Origin: Martelella radicis
GTDB taxonomy: Bacteria; Pseudomonadota; Alphaproteobacteria; Rhizobiales; Rhizobiaceae
NCBI RefSeq assembly: GCF_014196625.1
Contig: NZ_JACIDZ010000001.1
Location: 718,172-782,171 of the forward strand
DNA: 64,000 bases
Direction of reading: 5' to 3'
Part shown: positions 1 to 9,234 of the stretch, in pieces
Layout: every line of letters begins with the position of its first letter
Numbering within the stretch: the first letter of the stretch is position 1
Made by a program: the position numbers and the translations under genes
Notes under the pieces: generated by a model
What the model saw: only the letters and a program-made list of their open reading frames with translations
Database searches by the model: none
Told to the model about the DNA's origin: nothing

Positions 1-290
1 TAGACCCGACAGTCAGGAATCGGCCCCATTTTTGCCGGTCCGGAAGGCGCTTCCAATTCGGTCATTCACCGTCTCTCCATTTCGCCCTTAAAGCAGCCGT
101 TCGCCGCACCGCGAGCGAAGGCCGATAAGGGCGGAGAGCCGACTTGCGCTGGCCACAGCATGAAAGACTGCGACGCCGGGCGGCCCAGCCAGCCGTCGTT
201 CCCCTAATTTTTTCTCGCTATTTGCGGAAATCCTCAAAGTAGAAAATAAACCGCACCGAGCTTACCGGGAACCGTTTTTCGGTACCGAAC

Positions 291-698
291 TTAGCTTGGT
301 AGACCATTGAATTTCTGGATGTCTTCGAAACGCGCGTCCCACTCCGCTCGGCTTGCAAAGCAGATATGAGCACTCGGCCGGATCTCAATCGCGCTATCAA
401 GGCTCCCGGCTGGGACGACGACCAAGGCCCCTTCCAACTGCACGCTTGGAAGTGCTGATCCGCATTTGTTGCAGAAGCTTTTTTCGTGCCGGGTCCCAGG
501 CACCTTGTAGGTCTGGACGCTCTCAAGGCCGGAGATCCATGATAATCTCGCTGTCGACGAAAACAGATTGGCCGAATGGGCCGACCCTGTGTCCTTTCGA
601 CAGCGCTTGCAGTGACACAGAAAGAAATTCTCAAGCTCGCCCGAGATTTCAAACCTAACGTCACCACACAAACAGGAGCCGACTGTGGTTGAGGTCAT
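291..698 (-). CDS. GFA-family (glutathione-dependent formaldehyde-activating enzyme-like) protein
   Basis: A 135-residue protein with the cysteine pattern of the GFA/CENP-V fold: a CxC pair near the N-terminus (GSCLCGDV), a CxCxxC cluster (CHCKRC) and a CxxC pair (CNKCG), which in this family bind structural and catalytic zinc. The family includes enzymes that condense formaldehyde with glutathione, but most members have unknown substrates, so only the fold is assigned. The ATG at 698 is chosen because the in-frame extension upstream is Arg-rich and lacks family similarity; the upstream ribosome site is weak. The gene is isolated and diverges from the autotransporter gene. Confidence 0.8.
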   Translation of the reverse strand: MTSTTVGSCLCGDVRFEISGELENFFLCHCKRCRKDTGSAHSANLFSSTARLSWISGLESVQTYKVPGTRHEKSFCNKCGSALPSVQLEGALVVVPAGSLDSAIEIRPSAHICFASRAEWDARFEDIQKFNGLPS

Positions 699-1028
699 AA
701 TGAAACACCCATGTTCATACGCGTTCGCTTGCAGCGCAGCAGCAGTAACCCGCCGGATTGATATAGCCCGAGCCTCTTGTCTCCGACGCCTGCGATATCT
801 CGCGGTCTCAACGTAGAGATAAAGCTGTGGCGTCAAATGCCCGATACGAAACCGTCTACGGCCTCCGGACCTTCGCGTCAAAACCCCTGATCAGGGGATT
901 CCAATCATTGGGTTGCTGAACAATAAGCGCCGACGGAGCTTTACTTCGTAAGCAAATCGGCATGGTTTCCCGATCGTCGAGGCCGCTTAGTGAGCATGGT
1001 TCCAGGAGATGATTTTTGGGGAGCGACC
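699..1028. other. Intergenic region between the GFA gene and the autotransporter
   Basis: About 330 bases with no convincing gene; the short reading frames here are Arg-rich or shadow frames. It should contain both divergent promoters, but I see no clear -35/-10 pair. A GGGGAG ribosome site lies just before the ATG at 1029. Confidence 0.4.
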
Positions 1029-4000
1029 ATGCGGCGAGGCCAAAAGACGACGACAGTTTGCACATCAGTGCGTACCCACAAGCGCCCGAATGGCGTAGCT
1101 GAACATGCGTTCCAATCTGCGCCAAAATTGGCAATGCTGGCTTCCACCGCCTTTCTCGCGCTTTCGGGACCGGCGCTCGCCGGCCTGTGGATCGATACTG
1201 ACGTTACCGTCGATGGCATCGACGGCGGGCCATACGGGACTGCTATTTCAGAACCTGACTTTGTTTCGGTGGGAGTTAAAGACCCAGCCTCGCTCACGAT
1301 TTCCAGAGGGGGCACCGTAACCGCTCCCATCGCCAATATCGGCACCAATGAATACGGCATGGCAACGATTACCGGCGCCGGCTCGCTTTGGCATGACTTC
1401 GTTATTTCACGCGTGGGCTGGAACGCCGAAGGCGTGGTAACCATCACGGACAGCGGCGCGATGAGCGGAAAGGACATGGTTCTTGGCGCAAACGATATTG
1501 CGCAGGGGACGGTAAATCTGTCCGGTACCGGCTCCAAACTGGCGCTCACCGGTGCATTGACCGTGGGTAGCGAAGGCGCTGGTATTCTGAACCTGTCAGG
1601 CGGCGGAACGGTTGAGTCCGTCAGCGGCATCATCGGTGCAGCGGCTGGCGGTTCGGGCAAGGCCTTTGTTTCCGGTGCGGGCACGACCTGGACAAGCACC
1701 GACGGCGTGCTGGTCGTCGGCGATCGCGGGGACGGCGTTCTGACATTGGCTGATAGCGCAACCGTCATCGCAAACGATCGCGTTGACATCGCCAGGGAAA
1801 GCGGTTCCACCGGCATCCTTAATATCGGGGCCGCGGTGGGAGAGGCAGCCACCACTGCAGGTACGCTTGAGGCCGGTGCGGTCGTCTTCGGCGCGGGTGA
1901 TGGCAGGATCGTCTTCAACCAAACCGACAGCGCTTATGCCTTTGCGCCCGATATCAGCGGCGCGGGTGGCGTCGAAGTTTATTCCGGCACCACCATTTTG
2001 ACCGGCACCAACACCTATACCGGCGGCACACGGATCGAAGGCGGCACCCTTCGGGCCGGCGCACCCCTCGGTTTTGCGGACAATACGGCCTACACGGTCA
2101 ATGGCGGCATGCTCGATCTCAACGGCCATCATCTCACCATGTCCACGCTTTCGGGAACCGGCGGCACGATCGGTCTGGGGGCGGGCACGCTGACGATCAG
2201 CCAGGATACCGATACGACGTTCGCTGGCAGCTTCACCGGCTCCGGCACTTTGACGCTCGATAGGACCGGCGGACTTGAACTGACGGGAGCGACCAGCGCC
2301 TTTAGCGGCGATGTGCGCATTGTCTCCGGCACGCTCGCCATCAACAACGCATTTTCGAGCAGATCCGGCTTCATCGGAACCGTCGCAGGCGAGGATGGGC
2401 GCGTCGATGTCACTGGTTCGGCCGCCTTGTGGACACTGGACGGTGATCTGAACGTCGGACGCACCGGTTCCGGCGCGCTCGTGATCAGCGATGGCGGAGG
2501 CGTCGAAGCGTCGGGCAAGATTGCTGTCGGCAGCGCATCGCTTTCCTTGCCCAAGGGCAGCATCACGGTGACCGGAAAAGGATCGCGTCTTTCAACCGGG
2601 ACCGGCAGATCACTGGTCATCGGGTCGATTGCCGGCAGCACGCTTGTGGTCGAAAATGGCGGCGCTGTTACCAGCGGAACAGCCACGCTCGGACAGTCCG
2701 CTTGGACGAGAGGTGCGGCGACGGTCAGCGGGACCGGTTCGCTCTGGACCACCGGTTCGATGAAAGTCGGAAGTGCTGGCGCCACCGGGGTTCTGAGGAT
2801 TGCCGATGGCGGCACGGTTCGCGCCACGGACGCGTTCACCATCGGGTCACAGGGAACGTTGAACATCGGTGCGGCGGCGGGTGATACGGCTACCGCGGCT
2901 GGCAATCTCGAGACATTGCTGATCGATTTCGGCACGGGCAGCGGCAAGATCGTCTTCAACCACACCGATACGGATTACAGGTTTTCCCCCGATCTCAAGG
3001 GTACGGGTGGCATCGAAGCCCATTCCGGCACGACCACTCTGTTCGGCAACAACATCTATACCGGCGAAACCACGGTCGAGGGCGGCATTCTGCGGGCAGG
3101 CTCGCTGCTCGCCTTTGCACAAGGCGGGGCCTACACGGTCAATGGCGGCGTGCTCGATCTCAACGACAATGATCTCATGATGTCGAGGCTTTCGGGAACC
3201 GGCGGCACAGTCGACCTCGGAACAGCCAGGCTATCGGTCAGCCAGAATGCCGATACGGCGTTTGCCGGCAGCTTCACCGGCTCCGGCACGCTGGCGATCT
3301 ATGGACCCGCACGCCTTCGGCTGACTGGGGCAACCAGCGCCTACAATGGCGAGGTGCGCGTTGGCTCAGGCACGCTCGAGATCAACAACGCGTTTGCAAG
3401 CGGTTCCGGCTTCATCGGAACCGTCGCCGGCGAGGATGGCCGCGTCGAAGTCACCGGCCCGACCGCTTTGTGGACGCTGAACGGCGATCTGAATGTCGGG
3501 CGCACCGGCTCCGGCTCGCTTGTGATCAGCGGCGGCGGCGGCGTAAACGCCTCGGGCAAGATTGCTGTCGGCAGCACATCGCTGTCATTGCCCACTGGCG
3601 AGGTCCTGGTGACCGGAAGCGGATCGCGACTCTCCACCGGAGCTGGCGGGTTGCTGGCCATCGGGTCGATTGCCGGCAGCACGCTTGCGGTTGAGGATGG
3701 CGGCTCTGTAACCAGTGGAACGGCCACGCTCGGACAGTCCGCATGGACGAGCGGCACTGCGACGGTCACCGGCGCCGGATCGCTCTGGACCACCGGTTCG
3801 ATGAAAGTCGGCCGCGTTGGGGCCTCCGGTGTGCTGACGGTTGCCGATGGCGGCACGGTTCGTGCCAAGGACGCCTTCTCGATCGGGACACAGGGAAGGC
3901 TGAACATTGGTGCCGCGGCAGGCGAGACGGCTGTCTCCGCGGGCGTAGTCGATACGTCACTGATCGACTTCGGCTCGCGCAGCGGCAAAATCGTCTTCAA

Positions 4001-5690
4001 CCATACCAACCCGGATTACGTCTTCGCGCCTGCTATTACCGGCGCGGGCAGTGTCGAGGTCTATTCCGGCACGACCATACTGACGGGCAAAAGCAGCTAT
4101 ACCGGCGACACGGATGTTTTCGGCGGCAAGCTGGTGATCAATGGCGTTACCGGCGCGGTCAATGTTTCCTCCGCCGCCATGCTTGCCGGCTCCGGTACGG
4201 TCGGAGATACGGTGGTTTCCGGCGTGATCGCGCCGGGCAATTCCATCGGGACAATGAATATCGCCGGCGATCTTGGCCTTGGCGCCGGCGCGGTCTATCA
4301 GGTCGAGGTCAATGACGCGGGCACGGAAGCAGGCGTTAACAGCGACCTGCTCAAGGTCGCGGGCGCGGCAACGATAGACAAGCGCGCAGATCTCGTCGTC
4401 TTGGCGGATCGGTCCGGCGATACCGGCTCCGGTTATGATCCAATCAACGTCTACACCGTGGTGACGGCCGAAGGCGGCGTCACGGGTGGTTTCGGCAACG
4501 TGACCGACAATTTTGCCTTTCTCGACTCCTATCTCGGCTATGATGCCACGAGCGTCTATCTGACGCTTCAGCGAAACGATGTCGATTTCGTCGACGAAGC
4601 CAGAACGTCCAACCAGAAGGCAACGGCAGCGGGGCTGGACAACCTCTCGCCCGACACCGCGCTCTATCGGACGATCCTCGGGCTCTACGAGAATGAGGCA
4701 CCTCAAATATTCGATGCGCTGTCCGGCGAAATCCATGCCTCTGCCAATACCGTTTTGCGGGACGAGCCGAGACAGGTCGAAAGGGCAATTCTCTCCCGGA
4801 TCGATGCCGCCTTTGCCACGAACGGCGCTGAGGGCGCTGCGCAAAACGACGAAGCGCTGGCAGTCGATCAGGTATCGATCTGGTTCGATGCTCTGGGCGG
4901 GCTCGGGCGATATCAGGGCGATGGCAATGCCCATACCGTCGATACGTCCGGCGGCGGAGCCCTGTTCGGCGGCGATGCCCGTGTCGGTCAGGACTGGCTG
5001 TTCGGCCTTGCCGCAGGCTACATGAATACCTCGATTGACGAGAAGGGGTTCACGGCCTCTGCTGATACCGACAGCTACTATTTCGGCGGATATGGAAGCA
5101 CACAGACAGGTCCGTTCAGTTTCAGCTTCGGCGGCTCCTACGGCCACCATGCAATCTCCACCAAGCGGACCGTGTCCTTTGTCGGTCTGAGCGAACAACT
5201 GAACGCCGACTATGATGCTCGCACTCTGCAGGCCTTTGCCGAAACCGGCTGGCGGTTCGGAGACGAGGCCGGATATCTGCAGCCTTTCGCGGCGGCATCC
5301 TATGTCAACCTGAAGACCGATGGATTTTCCGAAACAGGCGGTATGGCGGCGCTCCACGCGGCGTCGCAAACCCAGGATCTGTGGACCACGACGCTCGGCC
5401 TTCGCGCCAGCCGCGACATCATGCTCGATGAAACGGCGGCGCGCCTTTCCGGACACGCCGGCTGGCAGCATGCCTATGGCGATCTCAACGGGACCTCGGT
5501 GATGGCGTTCGATGGTGGCAGCGATTTCGGGATCTCAGGTATTCCGACGGCCCGGGACGCGGCTTTGCTCGGGGTCGGCCTGTCTTTCGACCTCAGCAAC
5601 GAAGCAAGCCTCTCCTTAGGCTATGACGGGCAGCTTGCTGAAGGGGTGCAGGATCACAATTTCAGCATGCGCTTCGACCTTCGCTTCTAG
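1029..5690 (+). CDS. Type V autotransporter (T5aSS) with repeated beta-helical passenger
   Basis: A 1553-residue classical autotransporter. The start at 1029 is preferred over GTG 990 and ATG 996 because GGGGAG sits seven bases upstream. The N-terminus has a long charged region and then a hydrophobic stretch ending in PALA-G, the extended signal peptide common in this class. The passenger (roughly residues 65-1200) is built of Gly/Thr/Ser-rich beta-strand repeats of the T5SS/PEP-CTERM type (GxGSxWT...LxVG...GxLxI) and autotransporter-associated motifs such as TYTGGT and LSGTGG. From about residue 1278 a C-terminal beta-barrel follows, with alternating aromatic strands and a terminal Phe, as expected for BAM-dependent insertion. 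The passenger would be displayed or released at the cell surface. Its role (adhesion or biofilm) is inferred from the class only; no protease triad is visible. Confidence 0.9.
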   Translation: MRRGQKTTTVCTSVRTHKRPNGVAEHAFQSAPKLAMLASTAFLALSGPALAGLWIDTDVTVDGIDGGPYGTAISEPDFVSVGVKDPASLTISRGGTVTAPIANIGTNEYGMATITGAGSLWHDFVISRVGWNAEGVVTITDSGAMSGKDMVLGANDIAQGTVNLSGTGSKLALTGALTVGSEGAGILNLSGGGTVESVSGIIGAAAGGSGKAFVSGAGTTWTSTDGVLVVGDRGDGVLTLADSATVIANDRVDIARESGSTGILNIGAAVGEAATTAGTLEAGAVVFGAGDGRIVFNQTDSAYAFAPDISGAGGVEVYSGTTILTGTNTYTGGTRIEGGTLRAGAPLGFADNTAYTVNGGMLDLNGHHLTMSTLSGTGGTIGLGAGTLTISQDTDTTFAGSFTGSGTLTLDRTGGLELTGATSAFSGDVRIVSGTLAINNAFSSRSGFIGTVAGEDGRVDVTGSAALWTLDGDLNVGRTGSGALVISDGGGVEASGKIAVGSASLSLPKGSITVTGKGSRLSTGTGRSLVIGSIAGSTLVVENGGAVTSGTATLGQSAWTRGAATVSGTGSLWTTGSMKVGSAGATGVLRIADGGTVRATDAFTIGSQGTLNIGAAAGDTATAAGNLETLLIDFGTGSGKIVFNHTDTDYRFSPDLKGTGGIEAHSGTTTLFGNNIYTGETTVEGGILRAGSLLAFAQGGAYTVNGGVLDLNDNDLMMSRLSGTGGTVDLGTARLSVSQNADTAFAGSFTGSGTLAIYGPARLRLTGATSAYNGEVRVGSGTLEINNAFASGSGFIGTVAGEDGRVEVTGPTALWTLNGDLNVGRTGSGSLVISGGGGVNASGKIAVGSTSLSLPTGEVLVTGSGSRLSTGAGGLLAIGSIAGSTLAVEDGGSVTSGTATLGQSAWTSGTATVTGAGSLWTTGSMKVGRVGASGVLTVADGGTVRAKDAFSIGTQGRLNIGAAAGETAVSAGVVDTSLIDFGSRSGKIVFNHTNPDYVFAPAITGAGSVEVYSGTTILTGKSSYTGDTDVFGGKLVINGVTGAVNVSSAAMLAGSGTVGDTVVSGVIAPGNSIGTMNIAGDLGLGAGAVYQVEVNDAGTEAGVNSDLLKVAGAATIDKRADLVVLADRSGDTGSGYDPINVYTVVTAEGGVTGGFGNVTDNFAFLDSYLGYDATSVYLTLQRNDVDFVDEARTSNQKATAAGLDNLSPDTALYRTILGLYENEAPQIFDALSGEIHASANTVLRDEPRQVERAILSRIDAAFATNGAEGAAQNDEALAVDQVSIWFDALGGLGRYQGDGNAHTVDTSGGGALFGGDARVGQDWLFGLAAGYMNTSIDEKGFTASADTDSYYFGGYGSTQTGPFSFSFGGSYGHHAISTKRTVSFVGLSEQLNADYDARTLQAFAETGWRFGDEAGYLQPFAAASYVNLKTDGFSETGGMAALHAASQTQDLWTTTLGLRASRDIMLDETAARLSGHAGWQHAYGDLNGTSVMAFDGGSDFGISGIPTARDAALLGVGLSFDLSNEASLSLGYDGQLAEGVQDHNFSMRFDLRF
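1908..4110 (+). repeat. 1041-bp tandem repeat inside the autotransporter passenger
   Basis: The segment beginning ATCGTCTTCAAC occurs at 1908, 2949 and 3990, exactly 1041 bp (347 codons) apart each time. The anchor ATTCCGGCAC recurs with the same spacing at 1981, 3022 and 4063. Copies A (1908-2948) and B (2949-3989) are full length and closely similar in protein; a third copy is truncated after about 120 bp. The period is a multiple of three, so recombination between copies would change passenger length without a frameshift. Confidence 0.9.
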
Positions 5691-5755
5691 ATCGGCAAAG
5701 CAGCATGGGCCGGGCATGCACAATCGCTCGCAACATCATCAAAGGGGTTCTTGAA

Positions 5756-7012
5756 ATGCCAGCATCCGTCTCATGCGATCTTCTGAAACGAAGGAGCCTG
5801 CCGCTCTTGACACTGCTTCTGCTGACCTCAGGCGGTATCGAAACGGCCGTTGCTGCAGAAGCGTGCGTGCAGGATGTCGACCGCATCCTGTCGATGCCGG
5901 CTGAACAGGCGGCAAGTTCGAAGCGCCTCTCCGAAGCGCTTGCGTCAAGGCTCGACGCTGCCGTAACAAAGGCACTGCACCAGACTGCAGCGCCCGGCGC
6001 GATTGTCGGCGTGCGCACGCCTGAAGGCTCATGGGTAAAGGGGGTTGGCATCGCAGATCCCGGCACAGGCGCGCAGATGGCGCCGGGCATGCACACCCGC
6101 ACCGGCTCGGTCACAAAGACCTTCACGGGAACCGTTATTCTGCAACTCGCTGAAGACGGCCTTCTTTCGCTGGACGACACGATTGGCGCTTATGTCACCG
6201 GCATTCCGAACGGCGATGAAATCACGCTGCGACAGCTGGCAAACATGACGAGCGGTGTTGCCAGCTACACCGCCTCGGAGCGGTTTGTGGACTTGTACCT
6301 TGAAGACCCGAACATGTTTTTCTCACCGGAGGATCTGGTAGCCTACGCCGTCGAGAACTCTCCGCTGTTCGCACCCGGGTCTGAATATGACTATTCCAAC
6401 ACCAACACGATCCTGCTTGGAATGGTGATAGAGAAGGTCACCGGTCAACCGGTCGAGACAGCTCTGAGAACAATGATCTTCGAACCGCTCGGTCTGGAAA
6501 ACACGGTCTGGCCAGGCAGGCAGACCGCAATCCCCGCACCATACGCGCGCGGTATCTCGCTGCAAGGTTATGACGCGACCCCCGAAGCCCCGCTGGACGC
6601 CACCAACTGGAGCCCGGCATCGCTTTGGACCGCTGGCGAAATCATTTCAGATGTCGATGACCTGCTCACCTATGGCAGGGCCCTGGCAACCGGTCACGGC
6701 CTTCTTGACGCAAAATCGCAGGAACAGCGGCTGCGCTCTTTCCAGGGGCCCGCAGACTATGGCCTGGCGCTGCGTTGCACCGACAGCTGGGTCGGACATA
6801 CCGGTGAACTGCCGGGATACACCACCGTCGTCTATTACAATACACAAACCGACACGACCGTGGCCATACAAACCAACAGCGACATTCCTTCGGGCGATTG
6901 CGGCGAGGCTGAGGTTCTGCCCTCCAATACGCACGGCATTGCGTGCTCCTTGCCTGCCATGCGCATTTTCAATGCCTTGGCGCCTCTTCTTGGAGGCACG
7001 GCAGCCCCGTGA
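5756..7012 (+). CDS. Secreted serine hydrolase, class C beta-lactamase / DD-peptidase fold
   Basis: A 418-residue protein with a signal peptide (basic start, then a Leu-rich core ending near AVAA). It carries the three motifs of the family: the SxxK nucleophile tetrad (SVTK, about 100 residues in), the YxN motif (YSN within YDYSNTN) and the third-box HTG (VGHTGELPG), which replaces KTG as in many esterases, D-aminopeptidases and class C-like enzymes. It would act in the periplasm or outside the cell; the substrate cannot be told. The ATG at 5756 is preferred over 5705 because an AAAGGGG ribosome site precedes it and the signal peptide follows directly. It lies 65 bp after the autotransporter, possibly co-transcribed. 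Confidence 0.85.
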   Translation: MPASVSCDLLKRRSLPLLTLLLLTSGGIETAVAAEACVQDVDRILSMPAEQAASSKRLSEALASRLDAAVTKALHQTAAPGAIVGVRTPEGSWVKGVGIADPGTGAQMAPGMHTRTGSVTKTFTGTVILQLAEDGLLSLDDTIGAYVTGIPNGDEITLRQLANMTSGVASYTASERFVDLYLEDPNMFFSPEDLVAYAVENSPLFAPGSEYDYSNTNTILLGMVIEKVTGQPVETALRTMIFEPLGLENTVWPGRQTAIPAPYARGISLQGYDATPEAPLDATNWSPASLWTAGEIISDVDDLLTYGRALATGHGLLDAKSQEQRLRSFQGPADYGLALRCTDSWVGHTGELPGYTTVVYYNTQTDTTVAIQTNSDIPSGDCGEAEVLPSNTHGIACSLPAMRIFNALAPLLGGTAAP

Positions 7013-7053
7013 GGCAATTGAAATGCCATCAGCGAGCACTTCACCGAACGTAA

Positions 7054-7455
7054 TCTGATTGTCGTGCTGCGGGCTTGGCATTCAATATTCCGACGCTCGC
7101 CTTTGCCGTGCTTTGCATCAGCACTGGCATCGCGCTCTCGCGCCCGACCTTCATGGCGGGCCTCTCCGTCGAGGTTCCTCAGGCACGGCGAGGCGATGTC
7201 ATGGGCGCGATCCAGTCCCGCGTCGCGGTGACGGACATTGCACGCCCGATCGTTGCCGGCTTTATCCTCGGATTGGGTCTTTACGGAGTATGGATCGAGG
7301 CGGTGGTGGCGATCGCGCTGACCGGAGCGTTCATCGCATACACGCGCCTGCGTCGCGACGATGATCCCGAGGCAATAGAAGCCCGAACTGACACCGAAAC
7401 CTCGGCGCATGGCGACAGCGCGCCCTTAGATGGACCGGCATCGAGTTCGAACTAA
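7054..7455 (+). pseudogene. C-terminal remnant of an MFS transporter
   Basis: The open frame encodes about 130 residues resembling the last two or three membrane segments of an MFS drug-transporter-like protein (hydrophobic runs around LAFAVLCIS and IVAGFILGLGLYG, then a charged tail). Full MFS proteins have about 400 residues and twelve segments, and there is no N-terminal part upstream: an in-frame stop lies at 7051-7053 and the secreted hydrolase ends at 7012. A TTG at 7075 could start a short product, but a truncated non-functional gene is the simpler reading. Confidence 0.65.
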
Positions 7456-7764
7456 TATTCGCTGGGATCTACGGATTTGATCGCATTCTCACCGATGAAG
7501 GACGGCGGCGAACGCGTTGCTTCGGCCGCTTTCGTCTTATCGATTCGAAAAGCGGTCAGACTGGATACGGCCCCCTTTGCGCCAGCCAGAAAACCCTTAG
7601 CGTGCGGCCGGCAAGCACCGTCCACTGCTGCGATTTCCTTGGGTGGCCCGTACAGAACTTTACCCCTGCCCTAAACTTTAGCCCTGACTTTAGGCTTCGA
7701 ATTTAGCCTCAGACTGGGCAACCCGCGCGGTGCCAAATACCCGCAGGGCAAGGGGTTGTAGGAA
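7456..7764. other. Non-coding stretch left of the IS element
   Basis: About 310 bases without a supportable gene. Around 7660-7715 the motif CTTTAG(C/G)C recurs two or three times, a small degenerate repeat of no known meaning. The direct repeat AGGACCC that borders the IS element begins at 7764. Confidence 0.4.
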
Positions 7765-7865
7765 GGACCCAATGTTCGTTTCGGGGGGCAGCCCGCCCCC
7801 GTCGTGTTATGTCGGGGATTGCCCCGCATCGACGGAGCAGAGCCCCATACACGAGGAGACGGACC

Positions 7866-8984
7866 ATGGGAGAGGATACATTATTTGTCGGGCTTGACGT
7901 CCACAAAGAGACAATCGCTGTCGCTGTTGCGGAAGGCATACGTGGCGGTGAAGTGCGTTATCTCGGAGAGATTAAGAACTCACACGAAGCCGTTCGACGT
8001 CTGGTCGCCAAGCTCGGAAAGCATGAAGCCATACCCCGCTTCTGCTACGAGGCCGGTCCTTGCGGCTATGTCCTTCACAGGCAACTGACAGATCTCGGTC
8101 AGGTTTGCATCGTCGTTGCTCCATCTCTAACACCGGCGCGCCCTGGTGACCGGGTTAAGACAGACCGCAGAGATGCCGTCCTGCTGGCACGCCTGCATCG
8201 CGCCGATGAGCTCACCGCAGTCTGGGTTCCCGATGAGGGACATGAAGCGATACGCGACCTGGTGCGGGCCCGCACGTCGGCGATGGAGAATCGGCGTCGG
8301 GCCCGACAACAGCTTGCCGGTTTCCTTTTGCGGCACGGCCGCATCTACAGATCGGGGCTAAACTGGACGAAGAAACATCGGCTATGGTTGTCAACGCTCC
8401 GATTTGGACATCCTGCACATCAGATCGTCCTGCAGGAATACGTCGACGCTGTCGATGATGCCGACAAGAGGCTTTCCCGGCTCGAAACACAGATAAAGAT
8501 GTTAATCCCAGAGTGGTCACTGGGGCCAGTCGTGCAAGCGATCCAGGCCATGCGTGGCGTGAGGCTCATCTCAGCCGTCACCATCGTCGCAGAGACCGGC
8601 GATATAAACCGTTTCGATACGCCGCGGCAGTTCATGAGCTATCTCGGTCTCGTGCCATCAGAGTATTCCAGTGGAGGCAGCACCAGAAGGGGCGGAATCA
8701 CCAAGGCAGGCCCAAAAGAGGCACGACGCGTCTTGATTGAAGGTGCATGGGCCTACCGATGCCATGCGGCTGTCGGATCAGAACACTCAGGCAGACTGGA
8801 GGCACTTCCCAAACCTGTCAGAGACATCGCTTGGAAAGCACAGATCAGACTGTGTGCCAGATACCGGCGCCTGAGTTCACGCGGAAAAGTGCAGACTGTT
8901 GTAACCACAGCAATAGCCAGAGAGATGGCTGCCTTTATCTGGGCCATCGCACGCCATGTTCATCCGGCGGCGCCCGCCGCCTGA
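7866..8984 (+). CDS. IS110/IS1111-family transposase (DEDD recombinase)
   Basis: A 372-residue protein. The N-terminal RuvC-like DEDD domain is recognisable from VGLDVHKE (Asp11) and from KTDRRDA further on. The C-terminal Transposase_20 domain shows QAMRGVRLISAVTI, the conserved YLGLVPSEYSSG and the serine-containing GGITKAG segment. In this family the two domains, guided by a non-coding RNA of the element, catalyse site-directed excision and insertion. The ATG at 7866 is chosen because GAGGAGACGG lies just before it; an upstream ATG at 7809 has no such site and adds an Arg-rich tail. The frame is intact, so the element may be active. Confidence 0.92.
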   Translation: MGEDTLFVGLDVHKETIAVAVAEGIRGGEVRYLGEIKNSHEAVRRLVAKLGKHEAIPRFCYEAGPCGYVLHRQLTDLGQVCIVVAPSLTPARPGDRVKTDRRDAVLLARLHRADELTAVWVPDEGHEAIRDLVRARTSAMENRRRARQQLAGFLLRHGRIYRSGLNWTKKHRLWLSTLRFGHPAHQIVLQEYVDAVDDADKRLSRLETQIKMLIPEWSLGPVVQAIQAMRGVRLISAVTIVAETGDINRFDTPRQFMSYLGLVPSEYSSGGSTRRGGITKAGPKEARRVLIEGAWAYRCHAAVGSEHSGRLEALPKPVRDIAWKAQIRLCARYRRLSSRGKVQTVVTTAIAREMAAFIWAIARHVHPAAPAA

Positions 8985-9034
8985 CGATGGGATTGAGAGC
9001 AGAGAAAGGGGAAAAAGTTCAGTTCATCATCAAT

Positions 9035-9234
9035 GACGCGTATTACTGGGGGCAGAGCAATCCAGGGAACCCTCGAGGGTCCTTAGTGACCGGCCACTCT
9101 TGCAGAGTTGGCCGACGTCCGCAGGAAGACAGCAGGCGAGCCCAAGACGGATCATCGGTCCTGCGGTAACCAACCCGCGTATCAGAGTGTGATCTACCGT
9201 CGTCTTATCTGCTCTGCCCCCTGCAATACGCGTC
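9035..9234 (+). ncRNA. Candidate structured guide (bridge/seek) RNA of the IS element
   Basis: The 3' non-coding region is unusually rich in pairing. The outer arms 9035-9059 and 9210-9234 are inverted repeats matching at 23 of 25 positions (GACGCGTATT ... GGGGGCAGAGCA). Inside are the palindrome CCCTCGAGGG (9070-9079), a hairpin at 9092-9113 (GGCCACTC/GAGTTGGCC) and an 8-bp stem CCGCAGGA/TCCTGCGG (9119-9126 with 9159-9166) closing a 32-base loop. In IS1111-type elements the guide RNA is encoded in this position, between transposase and right end. The exact RNA ends and guide loops are not determined. Confidence 0.5.

Noticed and set aside
3957..5471. Long reverse-strand frame opposite the autotransporter gene, and similar long frames at 23382-24908, 42460-44259 and 47202-48722
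   Set aside because: All lie opposite well-supported genes in the mirror frame, which often stays open at high GC. Their composition is Arg/Gly/His-rich and they match no family.
7440..7455. TTCGAACT near 7446 as a left attachment copy of tRNA-Pro
   Set aside because: Only eight bases agree with the tRNA T arm, which is expected by chance and shared by many tRNA genes; the flanking bases do not match.
7477..7674. Rightward frame of 65 residues left of the IS element
   Set aside because: No ribosome site and no recognisable sequence; it fits non-coding DNA of high GC.
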